Positions 32,368 to 47,336 of a stretch of DNA of 64,000 nucleotides are shown here, piece after piece. The position numbers and the translations under genes were made by a program. This DNA comes from Valencia hispanica. Its lineage: Eukaryota; Chordata; Actinopteri; Cyprinodontiformes; Valenciidae. The notes below the pieces were generated by a model. That model was not told where the DNA came from. It saw only the letters and a list, made by a program, of their open reading frames with translations, and made no database searches. Location of the stretch: NCBI GenBank assembly GCA_963556495.2, contig OY747702.1, positions 12,198,193 to 12,262,192 of the forward strand. Reading direction: 5' to 3'. Each line of letters begins with the position of its first letter. The stretch's first letter is position 1.

Positions 32368-35338
32368 CTCCTGCAGCCCCTGTGCATCTGGAGGCCTGTG
32401 CTGATCCTCCCCCAGCAGCAACACCAGGGGCACTTCATCAGCCACCAGCCGAGCTTCCCAGCCACTGGAAGGATCAGCTTCCAGCTTTCCAGCAGGATTG
32501 GATTCGGCAGACACTTTTTAAAGCCAATCCACGAACCGGCAAGCCAGAGCTAGTGTCCCAGCTGAAGCTTTGGTGGCATCCTCCTCAGCCGCTTCTCCTT
32601 CATACTCAGCCTCCCGCCTCATCAGACCAGTTTTTCTGTCGCCCGCTGTTCTTGTGGATGCCCCTGAAGATGTGGCGCTTTCCCTTGGTCTGTGTCCGTC
32701 CAGCCTGTGGGAGACACAGACTCACAGCGGCAGGGGTGTACAGAACAGTGCGCAGGGTGCTGGACATCGACGGGTGGTATGACCTTGCCACTGAGTATCT
32801 GGAGTGCAAACGCTGCTCAAAGAAATATCCTGCTAGGTCCGAAGACATCTTAGGCCAGCTGGATATGGGCCACCGCAGCCAGTTCCCAGCTTTGCTTACA
32901 TACAGGTAATTCATAATCGACCTCAACCACTACTTATTTGTGTGTGTGGTTTTTTTTTTGACATAGCACTCTTTCCTTTCCATAGATACTCATGTGACGT
33001 TCGGGTGCTGAGGATGATGAGGGAGAGGACAATGAGCAACAGTGTGACTCAGCTGTACAAGAAGCTGCAGGAGCAACACAGCGAGGCATGGCTGCAGCGT
33101 GTCCTGCAGTACTTGACAGCTTGTGAACCATTCACAAGGTCCTCTGTTGTCTGCCCTCCTGCGTTCTCTGAGCCTCCTCCGTTACCTGCGCTTCCCAAGC
33201 CCAAATGGCTGTTAGCCGTGTATGCCAGGGATGTCCTAGGGCGACTCCATGAGGTGAAGGCCAAAATCACCTCCGTCTTTGGCTCCGTCTTGAAAATGGA
33301 CTCCACAAAAAAGGTATCACAGCCCTGATTATGTCCAGATTTTTGAGCGCATACATAATGAAAGTTTTTTAACTCTTATCTTTTCCGAATAGGTCACCAA
33401 GAAACTGGCAGGTGCTGCTGTGGGGACAGCTGCTTGGTGCACCAATGTGGGCAACGAGCACGGTCAGGTGCTCGTCTCAGTCCGGACAGCCGGAGAGGGA
33501 CAAGCCCTGGATGCCATGGCAGCGGGCCTGATGAGGCGCTACAGGGAGGCAGGAGAGGACCCACCAAAAGTTATGTACGTGAACAGAGACTGCTGCAGCC
33601 ATGTTTGCAGAGTGGGATGAGCTTCAGGTGCGTCTAGACATTTGGCATTTCATGCGCCGATTTGCTGCAGGCGTAACTACTGAGGCTCACCCACTGTACG
33701 GCATCTTCATGGCACGGCTGTCCACGTGCATTTTTGAGTGGGATCCAGAGGATGTGGCTGCTCTTCGCCATGCCAAGGAGGGCGCGCTGGCAGCAAGAAG
33801 GTTTGGCCACATCTCGGAGGAGGCTGTGACCGCACACATCACCCGGAGGGAGCTGGCGCTGCACTGCAGGAGGAGGACCAGGGGAGTGGAGGAAACCACC
33901 AGACTGACCGACTCGTCTATCAGTCTGTTTGACAGTGCGAGTGGGAAGGACACTCTAGGCGTTCCTCCTCTGGACCATGAACGGATCCTGCAGATATGGC
34001 ACGAGCAGAGAAAACATGTGGGCTGCATCCAAGACCCAGAGGACTTCCTGCTCTACATCACCACAGGCACTCTGAAGAAAGGCGGCGTGGAGCTGTGCTG
34101 CTACAGGTGTGCCCGTGGCTCTACCTCCCTGGAGTCCTTTCACCTCCACCTCAACCGATTCATTCCAGGTACTGCATACACATGGGTTACTACTTTAATA
34201 CCTCTTTGTCTGTTTATCTAGTTGTAATTTTTTAAACATAATCCTATTACATGTTACAGATACTTCATAGCATATCTTATGTAATAAATGCCTTTTACAA
34301 ATGTGACAAAGGCTTTTGTTTACCTAACATTCAGGAACCAGCGCCAGTGATACACATTTCCAGGCGTATCTCCTGGAAGGGCTGATGCGCTGGAATGATG
34401 ACCGCATGGAGGACGCTGTGAAAGGAGCACCTTCCATCCGCTCCTACGGCAGTGCTCTGAGAGAGGCAGTGGAGCAGTTCAGCCAGAAGGTGCTGCGGAG
34501 AGGCTGGGATGAGCGCTATCGCACCCCTGGAGCATACACAGGCAAGAAAAAGACCAATTTTAATCATTAATGACAATATGTAATAATTAATTTAATGTTT
34601 AATGTGTTAAAACAATACTTACCTTTTCCTTTTTTTTGTAGGTGAATTTCTGGGAATGGAGTACCTGTACAGCCAGACCGGCAAAACGCTGACCCCAGTG
34701 CTCCAAAACCCAGTTAATGAGGGAGACGACGATCCAGCTCTTTGAGCTTAGGTCAGCCACATTATTTACCACAAACTGACTGAATCGTTCTCTAATGAAT
34801 GCATATCTAAAGCAAATGATCTTCTCTCAGGTTTCAACGGAGGCAGAAGACTCAGGAGAGGAGCGTCCTGTCCCAGGGAATGGCTCGAACCGCTCCAATT
34901 CCTTTGGCACCTTGCCTGCTTCCACCACCACAACCAAAGCTGGAGCTCCTTCCACTGCCTTCTGGCCCAAGGCATGTGTTTGTTAAATCCAGACAACACT
35001 GTTGCAGTAGTCATGGAAGCTCCTGGTGCTTCTACTTCTGCTCCTGGTCTAGTTCCAGCTCTTATTGTTCCTGCACCCGCTGCTCCTGTGTCCCGTTATA
35101 CGGAGAGGAACAGGCGACGGCGAGCCCTTGAGGAGGAGGGGGGTTTGCAAAAGAGGAAGCATGTGACAGGGGTGACTTACAACACCTGCAGCCAGTGCGG
35201 GAAGCCAAAATTAAAAGAGTTTGGCCACAGCCGTCATGGAAAGGCCACGTTCTGCGCACAAACCTCTAACGGTAAGTCTGTGAAAGAGTGGTTGGCAGAA
35301 CAAAGGGCAGCAAAATGAGGTTGAACTGTGATTGGCTT

Positions 35339-35770
35339 GTAAATATTGTGTATACTGTATATTACTGTGTTTTGCTTGTAAATATTGTATATTATTGTAG
35401 ATTACTGTGTTTTGGTTGTATATGCTGTAGATTACTGTGTTTTGCTTGTAAATATTGTAGATTACTGTGTTTTGGTTGTATATGCTGTAGATTACTGTGT
35501 TTTGCTTGTAAATATTGTAGATTACTGTGTTTTGGTTGTATATGCTGTAGATTACTGTGTTTTGCTTGTAGATATTGTAGATTACTGTGTTTTGGTTGTA
35601 TATGCTGTAGATTACTGTGTTTTGCTTGTAAATATTGTAGATTACTGTGTTTTGGTTGTATATGCTGTAGATTACTGTGTTTTGCTTGTAGATATTGTAT
35701 ATTACTGTAGATTACTGTGCTTGGCTTGTACATACTGTATATGGTTGTGTTTTGCTTGTAAATATTGTAT
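35339..35770. repeat. 30/60-bp minisatellite in element 2 3' region
   Basis: Two 30-bp half-units alternate: attactgtgttttgcttgt aaatattgtag and attactgtgttttggttgt atatgctgtag. They run about 14 times just after the transposase stop. All frames stay open by chance (140-147 codon ORFs of YCVLVV/DYCVLL type); these are not proteins. Confidence 0.93.
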
Positions 35771-36384
35771 ATTGTTTGCTAACATGTGTAGTTGGTTCCC
35801 TGTAGTTTTTCTGAAGTGTCCAGTGTAAATGTCCTTGTTTTTGTTCGGATACATTAAATATCATCAAAGCAACATTTAAGACAGCCTGTGCATCATCAAA
35901 AAAGGTCCATATCGTCCCACAGTCTTTGAAGGCACATTTTATTATGAGTATATTAACAGAATCAAAAACAAACAGAAGTCATTGGGAGCCATTGGGAAGT
36001 CAATATGAGAATTCTTTTTTTACAATAACTGAAAACTATCAAGTAAAAATTCAAAGAAATACACTATATCATAATAAATTATAATTACAAATATTGAATA
36101 CATTATCTTAATAACATAGGGGTTATAATAAATACAAAATATTATGTAGTAAGGCCCAGAATTAGGCTTTAATGCATTATTATATATTTCCCATTATTTT
36201 GGTAAATGGTCTGAATTTATATAAGCATTTTAAGCCAACTGACGACTCAAAGGTTATTTATGATTTTGGGATCGAACCAGCGACCTTTAGGTTTGCCTTT
36301 TTTCTAACGAACTGTGGCTGTTTTCATCTTCGCTAGGGGGCAAAAATCACTTGCGCTGGGGGCGAACATATTGGACCCCTGGCT
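35771..36384. other. Element 2 3' non-coding end with an older repeat fragment
   Basis: AT-rich. At about 36200-36300 ggtaaatggtctgaatttat ... gggatcgaaccagcgaccttt resembles a very common teleost interspersed repeat (from memory), including a B-box-like inverted gatcgaacc. The last bases before the duplicated ttgcg are ggacccctggct. Confidence 0.5.
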
Positions 36385-36422
36385 TTGCGATGCAAGCGCT
36401 CTACCATTTGAACTAATTCCCC
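36385..36422 (-). pseudogene. tRNA-Ala 5' part after element 2
   Basis: This holds the second copy of the duplicated ttgcg (36385-36389), then the anticodon 5' strand, an intact D arm (ctctacc on +) and the acceptor 5' strand. It is the other half of the gene ending at 27890. Confidence 0.92.
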
Positions 36423-36578
36423 ATATTTTAGCTGCATTATTTCAATGGAGAGAGAAAGTAAATGACAGGAGAACCCTCATGCTCAGTACGTCTTGTAAAC
36501 TTTATTCTATTGAACATCGAAAGAATTCCCAGACAAAGGTTGATCGACGACTTTTGGTTTCTAGTTTGGCTTTTTCAG
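36423..36578. repeat. tRNA array segment between elements 2 and 3
   Basis: This matches the stretch between tRNA-Ala and tRNA-Ser in the 991-bp unit (ggagagagaaagtaaa..., gaattcccagacaaagg...), with several private substitutions (catattttagctgc, acgtcttgtaaac). It shows that three consecutive tRNA genes of one array were hit. Confidence 0.93.
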
Positions 36579-36591
36579 GATGAGGTGGCCG
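36579..36591 (+). pseudogene. tRNA-Ser 5' fragment cut by element 3
   Basis: GATGAGGTGGCCG is the first 13 nt of tRNA-Ser with one substitution (GACGAGG to GATGAGG). It is followed directly by TACCCT, the same junction as at 19454/19455. The matching 3' half is not seen in the rest of the window. Confidence 0.9.
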
Positions 36592-40290
<3,699 letters not shown>

Positions 40291-40779
40291 CATCCCGGAA
40301 GTAACAAAAATTGCAGTTCACCCGTCATCCGCTGGGGGTTGGCTCCAGAAAGGAGCAATTTCCCATTGACTCCCATGTTAAAAATCCCAACTTCACAGCA
40401 GAAATAAACATGTTTACAGCCTGGTTCAAAAAAACATTTTAGGTTTATTAGGTCAGGTTTATCGTCATGACAACTCTGAGGGGGGTGAATTTTTTTCTAA
40501 CTCATTCGTTTAGACATAATTTTATCTTGAAATTATGAATAATTAGGGGCGTGTCCTTTTGATTGACAGGTCTTGGATGAGCCGTCAGCGCTAAGGCTGG
40601 TGGCTAACGGTGGCTAACGGTGGCTAGCAGCTTGCTGCCATAGACTGCTTCCCCCCTTTGCCTTCAGCCTGGGACTCACGTTAAGACTTTGGCCATTTAC
40701 TTTCTCTGAACTTAAACATCAGTTGTATCCGCAAACTTTATTAGTGTTTACATATAAATCGGGCACTTATTGGACAAAG

Positions 40780-40844
40780 ATGGCTTGCTGTGGTACTGAT
40801 TGCACTAACAGACCATCCAAGAAGTCTCTGCTCCATGTTTTTCA
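40780..40844 (+). pseudogene. THAP-like first exon
   Basis: ATG opens MACCGTDCTNRPSKKSLLHV, with Cys spacing like the start of a THAP zinc finger (C-x2-4-C then an HxFP-like region), ending at a good donor (CA|GTAAGT). No matching second exon is obvious nearby. THAP domains occur in several transposases (P, Kolobok, ISL2EU), so it is probably a transposon remnant. Confidence 0.4.
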
Positions 40845-42257
40845 GTAAGTAAAATAATATTTCTGTACATTATTTTGTAGATGAAGCTCCTGCAGCTGAG
40901 CTCCTTAATCAGCACAGTAGCTAGTTAACCACGCTGGGAAACTATAAACTGAACAGGTTAAGATGTTGTGCATTTAAGATAAGGCTGCTTGGTCGAACAT
41001 GGGTTGAAATGATCACATTTCTTGTTTACTTTACTTGTTGATTTATTCAAACTTCACATAGTTTTAGTAAAAGCTATGGAAAAACGGAGCTTCATGATTA
41101 TATTTGACAAAATTATTGAGTTGGGCTCATTTCACCGTCAAAATAACGTATTGATCGCTTCCCGGTCAAGACACGCACACACATATATTGGCCACGTTAT
41201 TTTGACAGTTTTAACATGTAAAGTAGATAAGAAATTTTATCATTTCAACCCGTCATATTTTGTTGTCAGAGATTTTTTACTTTTTAAAAATTAATAAGAG
41301 TTGTCAGTTAAGGCATTAACCATTTCTGATATGCTGTCATATGGGATTCACCTTTATTGTTGTAATTTTATAAATACACCCATAAGTGTTATGTCTGTGT
41401 GTTCATTTGTTTACAGCACGTTTGTCTTGTTGTGATGAATTGGTTTCCAACTAAGACGGGCAATGTTGAAATTTTAAGTTTTTAATATACATTGTTTTTT
41501 TTTCTTACAGATCATATCAATCGCCTAAAACTACAGGAAGATCATAAGGAGAAGTACTTAACATTATATGTGCATCACCTTTAATGCCACTTCTTTCATA
41601 TCGTTAGGTGCTGTCCGTTTTTTGTTTTTGATTAAATAAACAACAAATGAATTAAGTTTGTTTTTCTTTCACGCAGATATTGTTTCCATTTCAGGAAAAA
41701 AAATCATAGTTTTGTAGCCGCATAAGAAATATGATTTGGCTTTGTAATATTGCTGACACCAAGGTTTATTTTAATATTGAGATGTTGAAGGAATTTATCA
41801 AATTCAAAAATGCAGTTGGTTGATTAATTACTTTGTTTTATTTTTTTCCCATGTTATATACTGTTGAAAGAATTTTCAGTCATTACAGAGAATAAAACAT
41901 TAATTTTTTTAAACACAAGATTCTATAAAAGAAAGGGACACAGATAAAAAAACAAGGGGGGCCAGAAAGCAAAAGAGACTTATGTACAGTAAAATGGGGT
42001 TGGGGGGGCAGAGTTGTCAACAGTGCTATGGTAACAGATGTAATTGTTGAAATAAAAAAACTATATCAACAACACATTAAACATAACAATTAGGATTATA
42101 TTTATACTTTTTGCTTTAACATCAATTGTTCAAAAGGACTGTCATGTCTAATGTGAGGATGATAAAGATGGCAGCATTTAAACTAGGAATAAAAGAAGCC
42201 ATAACACTGTTGACAAACCTGCTGGCCTTTTCTATTTTTGCCGGGTTTACACCTGCC

Positions 42258-42416
42258 CTCTATCAACGCCTTTGGGTGATGGAGGAGAAGATGATGGACA
42301 TCTGAGGGTGGAGAAGGTTAAGCTGGTGCAGGTCCTCCTTCATCATGTTCACCAACTGGACACTGCTGACCGTCCCCATGTCATCTCCACCACAGCTGAT
42401 GATGAGGACATCTAGA
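42258..42416 (-). pseudogene. SGNH-hydrolase-like fragment
   Basis: The minus strand reads ALDVLIISCGGDDMGTVSS, then EDLHQLNLLHPQMSIIFSSI before a stop. The LIIxCGGxDxG block matches block III (GxND) of SGNH/GDSL hydrolase-like proteins encoded by some fish repeats (from memory), with Asp in place of Asn. No N-terminal Ser block is seen. Confidence 0.4.
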
Positions 42417-43489
42417 GCTGCTCTTCCTCCTTTCCACCTCAGCCCCCCCAGCCAAACCAGGAGATACGGATGTTTGGGAGGCCGAGGTTTCCTCCGATGG
42501 TTTTTTCAGCTTTCTCAGAACTATATCAGACATAGCTGTCTACAATGATCAAAATGGCTATGCAGAAAAAAACTAGCATAATGAATAGCAGTTGCACAGG
42601 TGTGGCTTGTCGGTTGAAAGTATAATACTATTAAAATTCTACATGAAGTGATGGAGACAGGTACTTACATTTTCTGCTTTGTTTGGCTGTTGTGGAGGAC
42701 AGGCATGCAGCCATTGTGACCTGGTAAACAAAATCTATAAAAAGAAACACAAGTGTCTTACTAAAAGTGCAACTTATCCCTTCCCAGACCTCAATAAATG
42801 ATTAGTAAAATTCATACATTGCAGAATTGACTAGGATCGAAATTATTCATATTAGCTGTTGCTAATCTACAATAGCTGTGGGAACAGTTTTTTTAACTGG
42901 GAGATCCTACATGGTAGTACAATCACTGACAATTATGGTAAATACAAATATTAATATAAATATGTGAACTATCCTTACTAACTTAGCTTGATCATGTATC
43001 TCATGCATAGAATAAATAGATCTCATACACTATTAATAACTAAGTTAAAAATATTATTGAAAACTTGCATTAAGTTAAGGATCATTTCATTTGAATAAAT
43101 AATTTCAATCTAAATGTTAACTTACCGATTTAATATTGTATTTACAGCCTGGATGGAAGACGGTAGCAGAGTTGCTCTACCGCGGCTTTCAGACTAAAGG
43201 CGCCCGCTAACCTCCGTTAGCTTCAGTTAGCTCCAGGACTAGCTCCTGGCTACATCGGCTCAGAGTGTCAATCATCCGCCCCCGCCCTCACAGCGCCACT
43301 CTCAGCTCCACTCTCAGCTCCACCTCTTTGCCCATTTTTGTATTTTCTGGGAGTGACGAAACGCGTGACACAGACAAGATGGCGGCGGTGGGAACCGCCC
43401 ATTTGGCTTCATTTTTGCTCTATAGAAACCAATGGGTGACGTCACTGAGGCTTCGTCCAGTAAAATACAGTCTATGCTATTACCCCAGC

Positions 43490-43975
43490 TGTTTTTCGCT
43501 GTGTCAAGGAGGATTCCTTGACACAGATGCTTCAAGATTTGAAAACAATTATTCAACCGGTAACACAGCAAAGTTTAAATCCAGCAGCGACGCAGAGTGC
43601 AGATGCAGAGAGTGGCTCATCACATCTCCAATCTACAGCAGCCTCAGGCCGACTTATGGAATTAGATTCCTCTTCGTCCTCACCTAAAAATTTTTTTAGA
43701 AATCTCCTACGGGATTGTCCACGACAAAGATCTTCACGGGAGAGTTGGTCAGATCCAAAGATTTCCCCTTATACAACGGGTGAGGAAATCGAGGATTATC
43801 TTATGCGGTTTGACACATTGCTAAAACCTGGAAGTGGCCGAAGACGGAATGGGTGTGTCGATTAGTTCCGCTGCTTTCTGGTAAAGCATTGGCAGCCCAC
43901 ACTGCAGTGGATGAAGAGAAAGCCCATTGCTATACTGAATTGAAGACAGCGCCTTCTTGCCAAGTTTGATATTTC
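43490..43975 (+). pseudogene. Retrotransposon gag fragment, SCAN-like
   Basis: After a low-complexity start, the frame at 43518-43865 gives YTTGEEIEDYLMRFDTLLKP. A frameshift near 43832 continues as WKWPKTEWVCRLVPLLSGKA then DEEKAHCYTELKTA. This resembles the capsid/SCAN-like segment of Gmr1-type gypsy gag (from memory). It stops where reversed L1 sequence starts (about 43950-43975). Confidence 0.55.
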
Positions 43976-45492
43976 TCCATAAACTTAGACAATGGTTCCG
44001 GTCGAATGAGCTAATAAATGGTAGGTCTGAAAGTTTTATCTTATTACATAGTGTCTGTTCTACGTCTATCCAGGACTCGTCTAGGTAGCTATGTTTTAAC
44101 CATCTTGAGATGTATTGGAGCCTGTTGGCTAAGAAATAATGATGGAAGTTTGGTAGATCTAGACCTCCTTTTTCTTTGGTCTTCTGCAGTGTTTTTAAGC
44201 TGAAACGTGGGGGTTCATCTTTCCAAAGAAATTTAGAGATGGAGGAGTACAGAGATCTAAACCAGTCTAGTGATGGTTTACTTGGGATCATTGAGAATAA
44301 GTAGTTGATTCTGGGCAAAACCATCATTTTTATTGAAGCAACCCTTCCCATAAGTGATATGGGTAGGGATTTCCATCTAGCAAGATCATCTTCCACTTTT
44401 TTTAAAAGTGGGATGTAGTTTAGCGTTATTAAATCTGCCAGTCTTGGTGAGACATTGATACCTAAATAGGTAATATTCCCTGACTGCAGTTGTGTATTAG
44501 TTGGATTCTGGACAGAACAATTGATTGGAAGAACTGTAGATTTTAACCAATTTATAGAATAATCTGAAACATTTGAGTAAGAGTTTATCAACCCAATTAC
44601 CTGAGAGAAAGAGGTTTGTGAATGCTGGAGAAAAAGTAATACATCATCTGCATAAAGACTGATTTTATGTTCTATGTTATTGCATTTTATGCCTTTAATA
44701 TTGTGAGTTTGCCTGATTGCTGCAGGTAGTGGTTCAACAAAAATAGCGAACAGGGAGGGAGAGAGAGGACATCCCTGCCTGGTACCTCTCTGAAGATAAA
44801 ACCTAGATGATGTTTGGTTATTTGTCCTGATACATGCTTTTGGTGAACTGTATAATATTTTCAACCAGTTTATAAAAGAATTTCCAAAGCCAAATTTATG
44901 TAAGGTTACAAATAAGAATTTCCAGTTAACTCTATCAAATGCTTTTTCTGCATCTAAAGATAATATATTAGTTTTAATGTTTTTACAGTAAGAAAAATCT
45001 ATGAAATCTATTAATCTACATGAATTTGTGGATGAATGTCTCCCTTTAATAAAACCAGTTTGATCAGGATGTATTATAAGAGGGGTTTATTTTGTCTATC
45101 CTTTTTGCGAGGGCTTTGCAGATTATTTTAAGATCAACATTAATGAGGGATATGGGACGATAGCTGGTAGGAAACAAAGGGTCTTTACCTGACTTTAGTA
45201 GAAGACTAATGTAGGCAGAATTCATATTTGGTGGGAGTCGGCCATTTTCCTTGGTTTCCTGCAGCATTCTGTGGAATGTTGGTGCCAGAATATTACAGAA
45301 TTCTTTATAGAACTCTGCTGGAAATCCATCTGGGCCTGGAGCCTTTTTATTGGGCATGCCTTGGAGGGCCTCCTGGAGTTCAGCCGCTGTTAGTGGTGAA
45401 TCCAGGGCCATCGCTTGACTTTCAGATAATTTAGGTAGTGTTATGTTATCAAAAAATTGTTCAATTTCATGATCCGATGGATGCGGAAAATA
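43950..45492 (-). pseudogene. L1-type LINE reverse transcriptase fragment
   Basis: Minus-strand pieces 45064-45411 (NKKAPGPDGFPAEFYKEF, SYRPISLINVDLKI) and about 43950-44864 (GTRQGCPLSPSLFAIF, SLYADDVLLFL, KEKGGLDLPNF) are RT fingers, palm and thumb of an L1. YADD is intact. A frameshift and stops lie between 44864 and 45064. No endonuclease and no 3' UTR are present, so it is truncated at both ends. Confidence 0.88.
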
Positions 45493-45494
45493 TT

Positions 45495-46130
45495 CTAAGT
45501 GTCAAGACCTGCCTTACCAGAGGCACGAGGTTGGGAAAAACTTCTGAGTGTCAAGGACTGGCTTAGCAGAGGCACTAGACGGTCCCTCTGGCCTGTGAGC
45601 AGCATGCCCCTGGGTGGGGATTGGGGTCTGGCCCTGGGTCCTGGAGCCAGCCTCAAGCTCCTCTCCCTCCGGCCTGTGAGCAGCAAGCCCTGGGTGAGGG
45701 TTGGGGTCAGTCCCTGGGTCCTGGAGCCAGCCTCAAGCTCCTCTCCCTCCGGCCTGTGAGCAGCAAGCCCTGGGTGAGGGTTGGGGTCAGTCCCCGGGTC
45801 CTGGATTCAGCCCTTAAGCTCCTCTCCCTCCGGCCTGTGAGCAGCACGGCCTGGGTGAGGGTTGGGGTCAGTCCCTGGGACCTGGAGCCAGGCCAGACCG
45901 TGTTTCACACAGGAGCGAGGAAAGAGATGCGGAAAATATTCTAAGTGTCAACGCCTGCCTTACCAGAGGCACGAGACTGGGGAAAAACTTCTAAGTGTCG
46001 GCCCCTTGTCTTACCAGAGGCACCAGATGCGTCAAAATGACTAAGTGTCGGCCCCTTGCCTTACCAGAGGCACGAGATGCGTAAAAAATGACTAAGTGTC
46101 ATTCCCTGCCTTACCAGAGGCACGAGATCG
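45495..46130. repeat. Composite minisatellite
   Basis: Outer units of about 45-57 bp (ctaagtgtcggccccttgcc ttaccagaggcacgag) occur at about 45497, 45546, 45941, 45997, 46042 and 46092. Between them lies a block of 80-81 bp units (ctcctctccctccggcctgt gagcagc...) at 45590-45900, about four copies. ORFs here are repeat translations. Confidence 0.88.
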
Positions 46131-46328
46131 ACGGTATGGTTCTATACTGCATAGCATGGGTTGCCCATTGGACATGGTCTCTCATGGTGGTCGCCAGGAG
46201 CCCAGTCGAGAAAAACACCTCCAGCAGGTTGGTGATATTCTTGTTCACACAATGTCTTAACAAAGGAGCGAAAAGATCAATATGGTCATGATTGTGGAGG
46301 CTGTTTGTCCAGCAGGCCTTGAGCTATG

Positions 46329-46500
46329 CTGCCAATGGCAGGCCTCGGTCAGTCGGTCCTGTCAATGGCAGGCCTCGGTTGGGCTGTCAAGGGCAGACCT
46401 CGGTCGGTCGGTCGGTCCTGTCAATGGCAGGCCTCGGTCGGTCCTGTCAATGGCAGGCCTCGGTCGGTCCTGTCAATGGCAGGCCTCGGTTGGGCTGTCA
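46329..46500. repeat. 25-34 bp minisatellite
   Basis: About six units of tgtcaatggcaggcctcggt followed by cggtcc or tgggc, with the 4-bp step cggt expanded in some units. Confidence 0.9.
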
Positions 46501-46534
46501 ATTAGTGTGAATGCCTACAGCATTCACACTAATT
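46500..46534. repeat. Perfect 15-bp hairpin
   Basis: aattagtgtgaatgc and gcattcacactaatt form a perfect inverted repeat around a 5-nt loop (ctaca), abutting the minisatellite. Confidence 0.93.
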
Positions 46535-46657
46535 AACAGGGTTCTAATTTGTAGTCATAATAATCAGAATGATACAGTTACAAATGGTAATTCTTGAGCC
46601 CTACACTCTATTCTGCTCATTGTTTGCGTCATCGTTGTTAAGCACTTAGTATTAGAA

Positions 46658-47336
46658 TTGTCAGGGTTTGGGTTTGTTGTGCATGTGTGTGTGTTTTTTT
46701 CTTCACTGCTGGAGCTGTAGGTTACCAGCAGAGGGCGGAGCTTAGCAGGATGCTCCCGCACACCTGTTCATCAACAATCAGCAGGAGGATAAAATGAGCT
46801 GACTGCCAGTCATCCCACACCTGAGTGTTATCCTATGGGGTACCCTTTGCCCTCTGTGTATTTCTCTGAGCATGTGCCCAAGCTCAAAAGCTAACCTGGT
46901 TCCTTGTGCTCTTCCCCAAAGTAACTTATTGTTTCCTACAAACCTTCCTCTGTGTTGCCTCCTGGATTCCCTGTTCCACTTCTTTGGACAATAAACCCCT
47001 GAATCATATCCACTTCCACCGGCAAACAAGAGGCTCCTCTCCGTCCTCACTCTCCAAACTGAAAACCTGTCTGGACTCCACTGCTCTCTCGGATTCCTCC
47101 GCTCCATAAGCACCGCTGCAGCTCCACTCGCTCTCAGCACCACGCAAGCCAACACCCCGGCTCCTGCTCATTCCTCCTTGGCGTCATCATACTCTTACTT
47201 CACCCTGCTCCTTACCTCAATGTCCCTGTTTTTCCTATATTCCACAACCCCCCGGATCAAGTCCATTGCAATATTCATTTCTGTATCAATAAACCTATCA
47301 AACTTGTCTCTTAGGAGTCAGAAGCTTAACAACAGT
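46658..47336 (+). repeat. Candidate solo LTR
   Basis: A segment from TGTCAGGGTTTGGG to AACAACA has TG...CA ends, an ATAAAA-like box (aggataaaatgag) and AATAAA signals (46988, 47287). No convincing target duplication flanks it (agaat against gtaat), so the call is weak. Confidence 0.3.

Larger units (their letters stand above)
28719..35318 (+). pseudogene. Element 2 transposase, multi-exon, broken
   Basis: The first exon (28719 to about 29517) has two segments with an FGxYxGQ / FGDFQG motif plus a Ser/Pro-rich tail. Further exons: 29613-29676, 31635-31703, 32368-32905, 32986-33313, 33393 to about 33600, about 33602-34168, 34335-34541, 34642-34746, about 34831-35318. The core shows D1 in LKMDSTKK, VNRDCC for D2, D(2)H as DIWHF and E in SLESFHLH, aligned with element 1. 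The end has CxxCGx...GHx7FC. Damage: a phase mismatch between the first two exons, a frameshift near 33600 between D2 and D(2)H where element 1 has an intron, and a TGA at 34743. The exons matching 24813-25585 of element 1 are missing. The intron after 34541 uses a GC donor (AG|GCAAGA). Confidence 0.78.
27891..36384 (+). mobile_element. Element 2: Dada-like DNA transposon in tRNA-Ala
   Basis: An 8494-bp insertion (about 6.6 kb without the nested LTR element) splits the anticodon loop of tRNA-Ala, with a 5-bp direct repeat ttgcg (six with one mismatch). It encodes a transposase related to that of element 1 but diverged and broken, and has its own subterminal repeat. It belongs to the same superfamily as element 1 but targets a different tRNA at a different position. 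Confidence 0.83.
40291..43487. other. Composite old repeat region, AT-rich
   Basis: Left part (ggccatcccggaagtaac ... ggagcaatttcccattgac) and right part (gacgaaacgcgtgacacaga ... tacagtctatgctattac) resemble the ends of a widespread teleost transposon (from memory). The 9-bp ctattaccc occurs at both edges (40250-40258, 43478-43486) and could be a target duplication. Inside are a THAP-like exon, an SGNH-like fragment and long stretches without recognisable features. Confidence 0.5.

Noticed and set aside
35288..35828. 140-147 codon ORFs rich in YCVL/DYC
   Set aside because: All three frames are open across a 30-bp repeat; pure repeat effect.
19455..36384. Elements as Zisupton/KDZ transposons
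   Set aside because: KDZ elements in fish make 8-bp duplications as I recall, and I see 5-6 bp; the D(2)H motif and small-RNA gene targets fit Dada better. Not excluded without alignment.
46778..47155. 125-codon minus-strand ORF
   Set aside because: Lies across a candidate LTR with promoter and polyA motifs on the + strand; no protein similarity recognised.
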